From NCBI GenBank assembly GCA_038148435.1, contig JAYQVM010000061.1:1-9752 (forward strand): a stretch of DNA of 9,752 bases. The letters run 5' to 3'. A model generated the notes under the pieces. It ran no database searches, had not been told where the DNA came from, and saw only the letters and a program-made list of their open reading frames with translations. A program made the position numbers and the translations under genes. Every line of letters begins with the position of its first letter. Within the stretch, counting starts at the first letter, position 1. This stretch comes from UBA5109 sp038148435. Lineage in GTDB: Bacteria; Pseudomonadota; Gammaproteobacteria; Pseudomonadales; Pseudohongiellaceae. Of the stretch, positions 1 to 7,037 are shown piece by piece.

Positions 1-75
1 ATGTAATTTAGTATAGTTTTTTAGATCGGCGAGGTCCCGCTGGACTTATCTATTTATATCAGTCATAATAAAGTT
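1..75 (-). pseudogene. ccmE: Decayed or mis-sequenced continuation of ccmE
   Basis: Past the TAA that ends the ccmE frame, the same minus-strand frame still resembles the expected CcmE continuation, but with stops and substitutions. Family members read roughly SYxGILPDLFREGQG here. The window reads S-stop-NFIMTDINR-stop-VQR, keeping I, D, R and Q in register with no indel. Several differences are one base from the expected codon, for example TAA for a tyrosine codon and TAA for GAA. The rest of the gene, including the region that carries the haem-binding histidine in CcmE, lies beyond the window. This is either a real pseudogene tail or low-quality sequence at a contig end. The alignment is from memory of the family, so confidence is modest. 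Confidence 0.4.
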
Positions 76-345
76 TTAGGAAATATGGATGTCTGCCAGA
101 CAATCCGTCGCCAGAAATTCTATCTGGGTGCCTCCCAGATCGCCTAAGCGTAGCGATCCGGTTTTCACCATGCCGCCGATTCTGAAATTCTGCCCGCTAG
201 GTACAGTCCCCTGTGCCACCTCAGTCGGTGTATAAAACACATTGATCCCCTGATTCAGGGCAAACAGCACCAGGCCCACGGCCAGTGCCGAACCACCGAC
301 AATGAAACAGACGATCATCATGCGCTGTTTACGTGGTGATGCCAT
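76..345 (-). CDS. ccmE: CcmE haem chaperone, N-terminal part, ends at a premature stop
   Basis: CcmE is the membrane-anchored periplasmic haem chaperone of System I cytochrome c maturation. It takes haem from CcmC and passes it to CcmF. The 89 residues seen comprise a basic start (MASPRKQR), one membrane anchor (about residues 9-30), the family segment with NVFYTPTEV (about 35-43) and FRIGGMV (54-60), then the start of the beta-barrel domain. The family is usually about 150-160 residues, so the C-terminal 40% is missing; the haem-binding histidine is not in the window. The ATG at 345 is preferred over the one at 381 because GAGGAG lies about 8 bases upstream and the protein then starts like other CcmE. 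The frame overlaps the end of ccmD by 17 bases. The premature stop may be an edge artefact, since a cytochrome c gene nearby needs this pathway. Confidence 0.85.
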   Translation of the reverse strand: MASPRKQRMMIVCFIVGGSALAVGLVLFALNQGINVFYTPTEVAQGTVPSGQNFRIGGMVKTGSLRLGDLGGTQIEFLATDCLADIHIS

Positions 346-556
346 TACTGATCTCCTCACTGTTTTGCTGAGCCTGTGCACGTTCAGCTAGCACCTGCTC
401 ACGTTTTAACTGTTGCTTGAAATATTTTTTCCTGGCTAGTATGGGTTGCCAGACATTAAAAACCAACACCAGCGCAAAAAAAGCATAGGCTGACCAAACA
501 TATTCGGCATAGCCGCCCATAGACAGAAAATCGCCGAAACTGTCAAAGCTGCCCAT
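329..556 (-). CDS. ccmD: CcmD, small membrane protein of haem exporter
   Basis: CcmD is a short inner-membrane protein that associates with CcmA, CcmB and CcmC and helps release haem-loaded CcmE from CcmC. This 75-residue protein matches the family in size (about 70 residues in E. coli). It has the typical N-terminal MGGYAEYVWSAY (residues 13-24), one membrane helix (about 17-36), and a basic, coiled-coil-prone cytoplasmic tail (about 41-66). Its start codon shares one base with the ccmC stop (TAATG), which implies translational coupling, and an AAGGGTGAG stretch upstream can serve as the ribosome binding site. Its end overlaps ccmE by 17 bases. Identification rests on motif, size and position between ccmC and ccmE. 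Confidence 0.93.
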   Translation of the reverse strand: MGSFDSFGDFLSMGGYAEYVWSAYAFFALVLVFNVWQPILARKKYFKQQLKREQVLAERAQAQQNSEEISNGITT

Positions 557-1308
557 TAAAACTCACCCTTACCGGATCTGAAAATGTCTTTCACCCAGTC
601 AGCCCGACGTTCCCGCTGCAGAATTTCATTTCTGGTCCTGAGGATCAGTGCCAGCATGAAAAAGCCAAAAATGCCAAAGCCAGTGAAGAATGCCGGCAGC
701 CAGACCTCTGGCGGATTTGCCTGGGTATCGCTCAAAGACAGATTGCTCGCTCCCTGATGCAGGGTATTCCACCATTCAACCGAATACACCACTATCGGGA
801 TATTGACCACACCAACCAGGCTAAGAACGGCGGCAGCCTTGGCGCCAGCATCAACAGAATCAAAAGCTGACCTTAGTACCATGACCCCGGCAAACAGGAA
901 CAGCATCACTAGAGTCGAGGTCAGGCGCGCATCCCATATCCACCAGGTTCCCCAGGTGGGAATGCCCCAGACCGAACCCGTAAACAGGGCAACTGCCGTA
1001 ATGGTAAAACCAATGGGTACGCAAGCCTTTGCAGCCATATCCGCCATCTTGATTCGCCAGATCAAATAAGCCCCTGAAAAACAGGCCATCATGCCGTACC
1101 ACCAGTAGCACATGATGGCTGTCGGCACATGGATATAGGCAATACGATAATTCTCGCCCATCTGGTAATCCGGAGGTGTAAAGGCAAGCCCCCAGACCAG
1201 TCCGACACCAAGCAAAATGACAGTGATGCCCGTCAGCCAGGGTATAAACTGTCCGCTCATGGTGTAAAACCATTTAGGTGAGCCCAGTTTAAAAAGCCAT
1301 TGCCACAT
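556..1308 (-). CDS. ccmC: CcmC haem-handling membrane protein (WWD family)
   Basis: CcmC binds haem on the periplasmic side of the inner membrane and attaches it to CcmE, working with the CcmAB transporter. The protein has 250 residues (E. coli about 245) and six predicted membrane segments. The tryptophan-rich WWD signature is at residues 119-129 (WGTWWIWDARL). The two histidines known as axial haem ligands in the family are present: H60 in YIHVP and H184 in NTLHQGAS. The frame starts at ATG 1308, 7 bases after the ccmB stop; no strong Shine-Dalgarno sequence is visible, so coupling to ccmB is likely. It overlaps ccmD by one base. Nothing looks damaged. Confidence 0.97.
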   Translation of the reverse strand: MWQWLFKLGSPKWFYTMSGQFIPWLTGITVILLGVGLVWGLAFTPPDYQMGENYRIAYIHVPTAIMCYWWYGMMACFSGAYLIWRIKMADMAAKACVPIGFTITAVALFTGSVWGIPTWGTWWIWDARLTSTLVMLFLFAGVMVLRSAFDSVDAGAKAAAVLSLVGVVNIPIVVYSVEWWNTLHQGASNLSLSDTQANPPEVWLPAFFTGFGIFGFFMLALILRTRNEILQRERRADWVKDIFRSGKGEF

Positions 1309-1315
1309 CGTAATT

Positions 1316-1981
1316 TTAACTCACACTAATTCTTAATGCTGCCAGAATCGCCAGCGGCGCCAGGCAGATAGCCATTACCAGCATGGCTCCCAGCAGAGCC
1401 AACAAACCAGATATTCCCAGACCGCCAAGAGCCATACTGACTGTACCAGTACCGAAAACCAGAACTGGCACATAAAGGGGTAATACTAACACAGCAAGCA
1501 GCAAACCACTGCGTGAAAGGCCCACCGTCAAGGCCATGCCAACCGCTCCGATCATTGTCAGAATTGGCGTGCCAATCAACAAGCCGGCGAGCAGGGGCAG
1601 CATCGCTTCAGAGGGCAAGGCCAGCATACTGGCCAGCACTGGTGCCAGTATGACAATTGGAAGGCCGGATACCAGCCAGTGACTGCCCAACTTGGCCAGA
1701 ATAATGAAATATAGGGGCTGCGGGCTCAACAACAACTGTTCCAGTGAGCCGTCTTCATAGTCCGCCCGAAACAGACTGTCCATGGACAGCATCACAGCCA
1801 GCAAAGCCGTCACCCAGATAATCCCACTGGCAATCCGGCTTAAAAACTCGGTATCTGCTCCAACGCCCAGCGGAAAAAGGGTCACCGCAATAATAAAAAA
1901 CATCAAAGGGTTGATAATGTCCCCCGGGCTGCGAAAAGCGATCAATAGTTCCCGTCTGACTGTTGCTGCAATGATAGTCAC
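1316..1981 (-). CDS. ccmB: CcmB, membrane subunit of the haem exporter ABC transporter
   Basis: CcmB is the permease partner of the ATPase CcmA; the CcmABCD complex uses ATP to release haem-charged CcmE. The 221 residues match the family length (about 220). Six hydrophobic segments are visible, and the conserved cytoplasmic stretch FRADYEDGSLEQLLLSPQPL occupies residues 71-90. The start codon is GTG at 1981, not ATG; it overlaps the ccmA stop as GTGA, a four-base overlap typical of coupled subunits made in equal amounts. The N-terminus (VRRELLIAFRSPGDIINPLMFF) is a typical CcmB start, which supports this choice of start. Confidence 0.96.
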   Translation of the reverse strand: MTIIAATVRRELLIAFRSPGDIINPLMFFIIAVTLFPLGVGADTEFLSRIASGIIWVTALLAVMLSMDSLFRADYEDGSLEQLLLSPQPLYFIILAKLGSHWLVSGLPIVILAPVLASMLALPSEAMLPLLAGLLIGTPILTMIGAVGMALTVGLSRSGLLLAVLVLPLYVPVLVFGTGTVSMALGGLGISGLLALLGAMLVMAICLAPLAILAALRISVS

Positions 1982-2607
1982 CCTGCCAGCCCCGCCAGTT
2001 TGTCCAGGTTGATGCGTTTTACAGCATGCCCAATTTCCAGCCTGTGATGGGTCGTCAGGATCACCGCACCACCATGGGCGGCGTGTTCGGCAAAAAATAT
2101 TTCAAGCTCATTCACCCCCTGCTTATCCAGCGCCGTGAAAGGCTCATCCACAATCCATAGAGGGGCATCACTTAATTTCATGCGTGCCAGACTCACCCGG
2201 CGCTGCTGCCCTGCGGACAACTGATAGCAGGGCATATCATCATAACCATACAGATTGAAACTATTCAGGGCACCTTTGATCTCTGCTTGTTTTTGCAAAC
2301 CTCGTGAGGCGCAAAACCAGCTGAGATTTTCTTTTGGCGTCAGGGTTTTATTGATGGCAGGCGTGTGTCCCAGATAAAACAGTGATTGATTGAAATCCTG
2401 CCGGGCTTTGCGAATATCCTGGCCATACCACTCGATCCTTCCATCGAATTCATCGTTGAGTCCGCACAAAATTCTCAAAAGACTAGTTTTACCACTGCCA
2501 TTGGAGCCTTCGACCTGCCAGATTTCCCCAGCAACCACGGAAAAACTCAGGTTCTGAAATAGAACCCGTTCATCACGCTCACACAATAAGTCCTTGACAC
2601 TCAACAT
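1978..2607 (-). CDS. ccmA: CcmA, ATPase subunit of the haem exporter ABC transporter
   Basis: CcmA is the cytoplasmic ATPase of the CcmAB complex of cytochrome c maturation. The 209 residues contain a full nucleotide-binding domain: Walker A GSNGSGKT (34-41), ABC signature LSAGQQRR (130-137), Walker B LWIVDEPF (150-157, with the catalytic E155), D-loop ALD (159-161) and the switch histidine H187 in TTHH. LSAGQQRR with the short length, about 200 residues, is typical of CcmA rather than of general ABC ATPases. It is the first gene of the ccm operon. An in-frame TAA lies two codons before the ATG, which limits the choice of start. No good Shine-Dalgarno sequence is close; a GGAG lies about 18 bases upstream, probably too far. 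Confidence 0.96.
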   Translation of the reverse strand: MLSVKDLLCERDERVLFQNLSFSVVAGEIWQVEGSNGSGKTSLLRILCGLNDEFDGRIEWYGQDIRKARQDFNQSLFYLGHTPAINKTLTPKENLSWFCASRGLQKQAEIKGALNSFNLYGYDDMPCYQLSAGQQRRVSLARMKLSDAPLWIVDEPFTALDKQGVNELEIFFAEHAAHGGAVILTTHHRLEIGHAVKRINLDKLAGLAG

Positions 2608-2642
2608 GGCTGATTACCGAAAAACTCCTGACATCTGTCGCC

Positions 2643-2648
2643 ATTATA
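2643..2648 (-). promoter_or_regulatory. Probable -10 box of the ccm operon promoter
   Basis: On the minus strand a perfect TATAAT lies 36 bases upstream of the ccmA ATG, giving an expected leader of roughly 28 bases. No good -35 hexamer is present at 16-18 bases. A run of nine T (2676-2684 region on this strand) just upstream may act as an UP-like AT-rich element. The remainder of the 154-base gap between dcd and ccmA shows no gene and no convincing terminator. Placement is from sequence only. Confidence 0.5.
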
Positions 2649-2761
2649 TCCTTCATATCACAGGTAATCTTATGAAAAAAAAAGGAAATTAGGAAAATTC
2701 ATGGAAAAGCAGTCCCAACACACCACTCTGACGCTAAGTAGCACCTCCATGGAACCGGGAG

Positions 2762-3331
2762 CTAAGACCGGGGTGGCGTCACACCTGTTTGCCCCATGTA
2801 TTTGCCATTACGATCCTTGTATGTCGTTTCGCATTGTTCGTCCGACTCATAAAACAGCATCTGAGCCACACCTTCATTGGCATAAATCTTTGCTGGCAAG
2901 GGAGTAGTGTTAGAAAACTCCAGTGTCACGTGCCCTTCCCACTCAGGTTCGAGCGGTGTGACATTGACGATGATGCCGCAGCGAGCATAAGTAGATTTGC
3001 CCAGACAGACAGTCAACACGTTAGACGGAATCCGAAAATACTCAACGGTTCTGGCTAGGGCAAATGAATTCGGAGGGATGATGCAGACACTCTCATTAAT
3101 GCTGACAAAACTAGTTTCATCAAAGTTTTTTGGATCAACCACATTTGTGGTGTGAACATTGGTAAAAATCTTGAATTCTCTGGCACATCGCACATCATAA
3201 CCATAGCTGGAAGTCCCGTAGGAAATAACCCGTCTGCCATCAAGATCCCTGATCTGTTCCGGCTCAAAGGGCTCAATCATGCCCTGCTGCTCTGCCATCT
3301 TGCGAATCCACTTGTCAGATTTGATTGTCAT
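2762..3331 (-). CDS. dcd: dCTP deaminase
   Basis: Dcd deaminates dCTP to dUTP, feeding dUMP and so dTTP synthesis; it acts as a cytoplasmic homotrimer of the dUTPase fold. The 189 residues match the usual length in gammaproteobacteria such as Pseudomonas (about 188). Visible family features are SSYGYDVR (41-48), ARTVEYFRIP (93-102), the nucleotide-binding GKSTYARCG (111-119) and VTLEFSN (135-141), whose E138 corresponds to the catalytic glutamate of E. coli Dcd. The C-terminal YMGQTGVTPP (178-187) is typical of the closing lid. Only the deaminase is expected here; the archaeal bifunctional deaminase-dUTPase is less likely. It is transcribed in the same direction as ccm but 154 bases apart with a separate promoter candidate between them, so it is probably independent. 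It is divergent from the cytochrome gene. Confidence 0.96.
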   Translation of the reverse strand: MTIKSDKWIRKMAEQQGMIEPFEPEQIRDLDGRRVISYGTSSYGYDVRCAREFKIFTNVHTTNVVDPKNFDETSFVSINESVCIIPPNSFALARTVEYFRIPSNVLTVCLGKSTYARCGIIVNVTPLEPEWEGHVTLEFSNTTPLPAKIYANEGVAQMLFYESDEQCETTYKDRNGKYMGQTGVTPPRS

Positions 3332-3433
3332 ATCAGCCTGTTGTTCCCTCTAGCTTGCTATCTCATAAATTTTCAGGGCATTTCCAGGGTGCACATATTA
3401 CGCAGTTAAAGCTAACTTTGACAGCCCAAAATT

Positions 3434-3442
3434 TGCTACAAT
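3434..3442 (+). promoter_or_regulatory. Probable extended -10 promoter of the cytochrome c gene
   Basis: The sequence TGCTACAAT is an extended -10 element (TGn followed by TACAAT) located 68 bases before the cytochrome ATG. A TTGACA is present at 3418-3423 but only 13 bases from the -10, too close for a normal sigma70 spacing; extended -10 promoters can work without a good -35. The 178-base gap between the divergent dcd and cytochrome genes holds no other clear element; no obvious promoter for dcd was found. Confidence 0.4.
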
Positions 3443-3509
3443 GCGACCTACGCGGAGCTCTTCTTTACTGCTGATGCTGAAGCGCCTGTCTTACCTATAG
3501 GAGTGAAAT

Positions 3510-3845
3510 ATGAGATTAAAACTTATACTGTTAGCCAGTTTCTGCCTAGGCATGATATCTCAAAATAGTCTGGCTCAAGACCTCGAAGCAGGACGTGTAC
3601 TTTACGGAACCTGTGCTGCCTGTCACGGGCCAAACGGAGAAGGGCTGGAAGCCTTGAACGCCCCAAAAATCGCAGGTCAGCAATCATGGTATACCATTCG
3701 TCAGTTAAATAACTTCAAGAATGGCGTACGCGGTGCAGACTCTCGTGACGTTTACGGCCAGCAGATGGCTCCAATGGCGCAGATCCTGACAACAGAAGAA
3801 GCCATTCGCAATGTTGCCGCTTATATTGCAACACTGGGCAACTGA
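3510..3845 (+). CDS. Secreted monohaem class I cytochrome c (c4-like single domain)
   Basis: This is a small periplasmic electron carrier. The 111-residue product has a signal peptide (hydrophobic core about 5-16, likely cleavage near SLAQ, residues 20-23), the haem-attachment motif CAACH (C35, C38, H39), then PKIAGQ (52-57), a segment resembling one half of cytochrome c4. The sixth haem ligand would be M86 or M89 in QQMAPMA. The C-terminal helix NVAAYIATLG (101-110) is the usual last helix of class I cytochromes. The ATG follows AGGAG (3499-3503) by 6 bases. Haem attachment would need the Ccm proteins encoded nearby. It is a single gene ending in a strong terminator. The exact partner oxidase or reductase cannot be told from the sequence. 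Confidence 0.92.
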   Translation: MRLKLILLASFCLGMISQNSLAQDLEAGRVLYGTCAACHGPNGEGLEALNAPKIAGQQSWYTIRQLNNFKNGVRGADSRDVYGQQMAPMAQILTTEEAIRNVAAYIATLGN

Positions 3846-3875
3846 TCAGTCAGATCGATAACGAACGCCATTAAC

Positions 3876-3903
3876 AAAAAGCCCCGATGGCGGGGCTTTT
3901 TTT
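3876..3903. terminator. Bidirectional intrinsic terminator between cytochrome c and recJ
   Basis: An 11-bp perfect stem (AAAAAGCCCCG with CGGGGCTTTTT) encloses the tetraloop ATGG and is followed by a run of T. It starts 30 bases after the cytochrome stop. On the other strand the stem is followed by the same kind of T-run from the A tract, and the recJ stop is 15 bases away, so it can end both converging transcripts. Confidence 0.93.
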
Positions 3904-3917
3904 GCGATAATATACGT

Positions 3918-5651
3918 TTAGCAGGAAATAAAATGCTCGACCTGAAGTTGGACGGAGCGTTGGCTACGAAATTCGTTTAGCTGCAGGCGATACGCAAGTT
4001 CCAGCTGGGTGAATTTTATAACCAGTAGGCTTTCATCGACATTGAAGGCTATGGCATCAATCAAATCACTGGCACCTTCCACCCGCAGCAGCAATTTGAG
4101 ATGTTTATTCGCTATCGTTCTTTGTTGAACACATTCAAAACGGCCAGTGAACAGCGGTTCAGGAAAATGTTGTCCCCAGGGCCCTGCCGAAACCAGCAAT
4201 TCGGCAAATTCAAGATTCAGGCAAGCCGTCGGTAGTGGACCATCTGTCAGTAGTACCCGCTGCAGTAACGTGTCGTCCAGAGTGATTTGCAATTCCTCGA
4301 TAAACGCTGCATGAAAGCGTTCGAAATCCGCTCGGGCAAGCGTCAGTCCCGCTGCCATGGCATGACCACCGAAGCGACTAAGCAGATTCGGCTGCCGGCT
4401 TGCAATACGGTCCAGCAAATCCCTAATATGCAAACCGGGAATCGATCGTGCTGACCCTTTGATTTCATGATTGTTCTCGGCACTTGCGGCAAAAATGATG
4501 GCCGGCTTATGAAAACGGTCTTTCAAGCGGGATGCCAAAATCCCTACTACACCTGAATGCCATTGTTCGTTAAACAGGCAGATACCAGCTTTTGACTGTA
4601 CCTCCTCATCCAGCTGTTGGAGAATATGCAGCGCTTCGGTCTGCATGTTTTGCTCGATACTTTTTCGATCCTGATTAAGATCATTCAGCTGTCTTGCAAG
4701 TTCCAGGGCATCCTGCTGCGATGAACTCATGAGGCATTCGATACCCAGACTCATATCATCCAGCCGTCCGGCTGCATTGAGTCGAGGGCCAAGCACAAAA
4801 CCCAGATCCGCAGACTGCAGGCTACGGTAATCGCGGTTGGCCACGGATAACATCGCCATGATCCCAGGTCGTGCCCGTCCCGACCTGATCAGTATCAGCC
4901 CATGCTTTACCAGACAGCGATTGTTGGCATCTAGGGGCACAACATCGGCAACTGTACCAAGAGCCACCAGATCCAGAAACTGCAGCATATTGGGCTCCTC
5001 TCGTTTAGAGCGCTCGAACCACTTGCTTTGACGCAGCTGGCTGCGGAGTGCCAGTAGAAGATAATAAACCACCCCAACACCGGCCAGGGATTTAGAGGGA
5101 AAGGTGCAATCCGGCAGGTTGGGGTTCAGAATACAGTCAGCATCTGGAAGTGTTTGTGCCGGTAAATGATGATCGGTGATTAAGACCTTTATACCCAGTG
5201 ACTTGGCTTTTTTCACCCCTTCAAAACTGGCAATGCCATTATCGACCGTTATGATCAGTGCTGGTTGTCTCAATTTGGCGAGCTCGACGATTTCAGGAGT
5301 TAAACCATACCCGAACTCGAAACGGTTGGGGACCAGGTAGTCCAGATTTTCAAAACCAAAGGCACGCAGACAGAGAATCAACAGGGCGGTACTGGTTGCA
5401 CCATCTGCATCAAAATCGCCGATGACCAGTATCCTCTGATCCTGCTGCAGAGTCTGACTGAGCAAATGGACAGCCGCATCTATGTTGAGCATAAGCTGCG
5501 GATCTAGTAGGGATGAAAGCTCAAGCGAAAACTCGGCATCATTCTGCACGCCGCGACTCAAGAGTAAACGCTCAATGAGCGGGTGCACATCCAGCTTCAG
5601 CTTGCAGTCATGTGGTAGAGGGCGTTGGGAAATGATGGGAACTGGATTCAT
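3918..5651 (-). CDS. recJ: Single-strand-specific 5'-3' exonuclease RecJ
   Basis: RecJ degrades single-stranded DNA 5' to 3' in RecF-pathway recombination, mismatch repair and base excision repair. The length, 577 residues, is that of E. coli RecJ. The DHH domain motifs appear in order: GDFDADGATS (78-87), TVDNGIAS (135-142), the DHH triplet (160-162) and LVALGTVADVVPL (228-240). These carry the aspartates and histidines that bind the two metal ions. GPRLNAAGRL (288-297) follows. The DHHA1 domain has WHSGVVGILASRL (364-376), GSARS (399-403) and RFGGHAMAAG (426-435). The last 120 residues form the OB-fold DNA-binding domain. The ATG at 5651 is preceded by CAGGA (5661-5665). The gene stands alone, convergent with the cytochrome gene and divergent from the HtrA gene. 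All key motifs are intact. Confidence 0.97.
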   Translation of the reverse strand: MNPVPIISQRPLPHDCKLKLDVHPLIERLLLSRGVQNDAEFSLELSSLLDPQLMLNIDAAVHLLSQTLQQDQRILVIGDFDADGATSTALLILCLRAFGFENLDYLVPNRFEFGYGLTPEIVELAKLRQPALIITVDNGIASFEGVKKAKSLGIKVLITDHHLPAQTLPDADCILNPNLPDCTFPSKSLAGVGVVYYLLLALRSQLRQSKWFERSKREEPNMLQFLDLVALGTVADVVPLDANNRCLVKHGLILIRSGRARPGIMAMLSVANRDYRSLQSADLGFVLGPRLNAAGRLDDMSLGIECLMSSSQQDALELARQLNDLNQDRKSIEQNMQTEALHILQQLDEEVQSKAGICLFNEQWHSGVVGILASRLKDRFHKPAIIFAASAENNHEIKGSARSIPGLHIRDLLDRIASRQPNLLSRFGGHAMAAGLTLARADFERFHAAFIEELQITLDDTLLQRVLLTDGPLPTACLNLEFAELLVSAGPWGQHFPEPLFTGRFECVQQRTIANKHLKLLLRVEGASDLIDAIAFNVDESLLVIKFTQLELAYRLQLNEFRSQRSVQLQVEHFISC

Positions 5652-5719
5652 TTTGATCGTTCCTGAATCAATGAATCGTAGGCTAGCGAAATGAAAAAAA
5701 ACGCTGTGATAAACGCTTT

Positions 5720-5725
5720 AGTATA
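5720..5725 (-). promoter_or_regulatory. Possible -10 box for recJ
   Basis: On the minus strand TATACT lies about 70 bases upstream of the recJ ATG in the AT-rich 238-base gap shared with the HtrA gene. No matching -35 hexamer was found at normal spacing, so this is only a candidate. Confidence 0.25.
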
Positions 5726-5796
5726 AGTGTTAGTTGAACGCAGACTTGTAAATATCACTTACTGACCATAAATTAAAGAACTGATAACTGCGCGTA

Positions 5797-5851
5797 AATG
5801 TGAATTAAATCGGGAAATTCGATACTTATACGCCAAATAAAAATTCACATT
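5797..5851. repeat. Perfect 10-bp inverted repeat before the HtrA promoter
   Basis: The arms AATGTGAATT (5797-5806) and AATTCACATT (5842-5851) are exact reverse complements, separated by 35 bases. The right arm touches the GGAACTT -35 element. The spacing between arm centres, 45 bp, is about four helical turns, compatible with a pair of operator half-sites or a looped site; a hairpin is also possible. No known regulator binding site is recognised. Confidence 0.5.
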
Positions 5852-5880
5852 GGAACTTTAGATAGTGAAACCAACCTAAA
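5852..5880 (+). promoter_or_regulatory. SigmaE (RpoE/AlgU)-type promoter for the HtrA gene
   Basis: GGAACTT at 5852-5858 is a perfect sigmaE -35. Sixteen bases after GAACTT comes CCTAA (5875-5879), a near match to the TCTRA/TCAAA type of -10. Envelope-stress proteases of the HtrA family are classic sigmaE targets, so position and downstream gene agree. Transcription would start near 5885-5888, which argues that the HtrA start codon is the ATG at 5914 rather than 5890. Confidence 0.6.
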
Positions 5881-5913
5881 CCTGAAAATATGCTACTAAA
5901 CTATTCGATTACC

Positions 5914-6990
5914 ATGAAAAAATCTATTACCACACTTGTTCTTGGCTCCCTTTTCACTCTGGGTACTGTGTTGCTGGTACCGGAACTGCAATCGGCCCCC
6001 AAATATTTGAGTTTTCAGACTGAAGACGAGGCTAACAATATTGAAATTTTCAGCGCAGCCAGCCCTGCTGTCGTCTTCGTCACCAATTCCGGACTGGTCC
6101 GCAGCAACCCTTTTTCACGTAATGTAGAAGAAATACCACGTGGCACCGGCACTGGTTTTGTGTGGGATAACCAAGGATTGATAGTAACAAACTATCATGT
6201 TGTTCAAGATGCTAGCAAAATAACTATTAGGCTTCAGGATCAGAGCAGCTGGGAAGCCGAAGTCGTCGGTTTGGCACCGGACAAGGATCTGGCTCTATTG
6301 AAAATTGATGCCCCACAAGAATTGCTATCCCCCCTCCCTCTGGGTGATTCCGCTAATCTGCAGGTTGGCCGAAAGGTTATCGCTATTGGTAACCCCTTTG
6401 GCCTGGATACCACAATGACGGTGGGTGTCGTCAGCGCCCTGGGGCGGGAAATAACCTCACTGACCAATCGCACTATTCGTGATGCCATCCAGACCGATGC
6501 ATCCATTAACCCTGGAAACTCCGGTGGCCCCTTGCTTAATTCATTAGGGCAGCTGGTCGGCGTCAATACACAGATCATCAGCCCCTCAGGTGCCAATGCC
6601 GGTATCGGCTTTGCCATTCCGGTTAATACGGTGAAACGGGTTATTCCGCAATTGCAAGAGTTCGGCCGTGAGGTCAGACCAATTCTGGGCATTTCCAACT
6701 TGAACGATGCCATCAGCCAGCAAAATGGTATTGATGGTGTTATTGTCGCTGAAGTCACCAACGGTCTCGGTTCCCAGAAAGCCGGTCTGATGGGACTATC
6801 CCAGGATCCCAAAGGTAATGTTATTCTTGGGGATGTGATTATCGGTATAGAAGATATGTCGATCAGCAACAGCGACGACCTGCTGAATGCTCTTGAACAG
6901 TTTCAGCCCGGCGACATAGTGACAGTCCTCACCCGCCGCGGCAATCAAATTCAGATGCAGTTTCAGGTTGAACTAACCGAGCCAATCTAG
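5914..6990 (+). CDS. HtrA/DegS-like periplasmic serine protease with one PDZ domain
   Basis: This is a trypsin-like protease of the HtrA (Deg) family, used for envelope protein quality control or stress signalling. Counting from the ATG at 5914 (358 residues), the N-terminus has a signal peptide or anchor (about 3-22). The protease domain (about 40-250) has catalytic H95 in TNYHVV, D125 in KDLALLKI and S203 in GNSGGP, then one PDZ domain (about 254-352) that opens with the carboxylate-binding loop ILGI. One PDZ and about 355 residues fit DegS/AlgW. The text (GTGTGFVWDNQGLIVTNYHV) is also close to plant chloroplast DEG1, so a specific symbol is withheld. An in-frame ATG at 5890 would add eight residues, but it lies only a few bases after the predicted transcription start and lacks a ribosome binding site; the 5914 ATG also lacks a clear one. 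Confidence 0.93.
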   Translation: MKKSITTLVLGSLFTLGTVLLVPELQSAPKYLSFQTEDEANNIEIFSAASPAVVFVTNSGLVRSNPFSRNVEEIPRGTGTGFVWDNQGLIVTNYHVVQDASKITIRLQDQSSWEAEVVGLAPDKDLALLKIDAPQELLSPLPLGDSANLQVGRKVIAIGNPFGLDTTMTVGVVSALGREITSLTNRTIRDAIQTDASINPGNSGGPLLNSLGQLVGVNTQIISPSGANAGIGFAIPVNTVKRVIPQLQEFGREVRPILGISNLNDAISQQNGIDGVIVAEVTNGLGSQKAGLMGLSQDPKGNVILGDVIIGIEDMSISNSDDLLNALEQFQPGDIVTVLTRRGNQIQMQFQVELTEPI

Positions 6991-7037
6991 CTAAAAACAC
7001 TGCTAACTGATTTTCTGTTTTAGGGCTAGGGCTTTAG

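Noticed and set aside
860..1273. 137-codon frame inside ccmC on the same strand
   Set aside because: A shifted frame of the intact ccmC gene; its composition (many His, Cys, Gly) is that of a shadow.
2672..2684. A-run (T-run on the minus strand) as a terminator after dcd
   Set aside because: No GC-rich stem precedes the T-run on the minus strand; it fits better as AT-rich DNA upstream of the ccm promoter.
2701..2907. Open frame of 68 codons on the plus strand between ccmA and dcd
   Set aside because: It runs largely antisense into dcd, has no ribosome binding site and no recognisable protein features.
3418..3442. TTGACA followed by TACAAT as a full sigma70 promoter for the cytochrome gene
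   Set aside because: The spacer is 13 bases, well below the normal 16-18; kept only the extended -10 as candidate.
5721..5830. GTATAAGT present in both orientations in the recJ/HtrA gap
   Set aside because: Eight bases in AT-rich DNA, loosely spaced and unrelated to promoter elements; likely chance.
6240..6869. 209-codon antisense frame opposite the HtrA gene
   Set aside because: It lies entirely opposite an intact protease gene, is rich in Pro and Ser as antisense shadows are, and has no start signals.
6991..7023. CTAAAAACA with TGTTTTAG as a terminator hairpin after the HtrA gene
   Set aside because: The stem is AT-rich, has a bulge and a 16-base loop, and no T-run follows.
7021..7032. 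Tandem TAGGGC repeat
   Set aside because: Only two 6-base copies; too short to mean anything.
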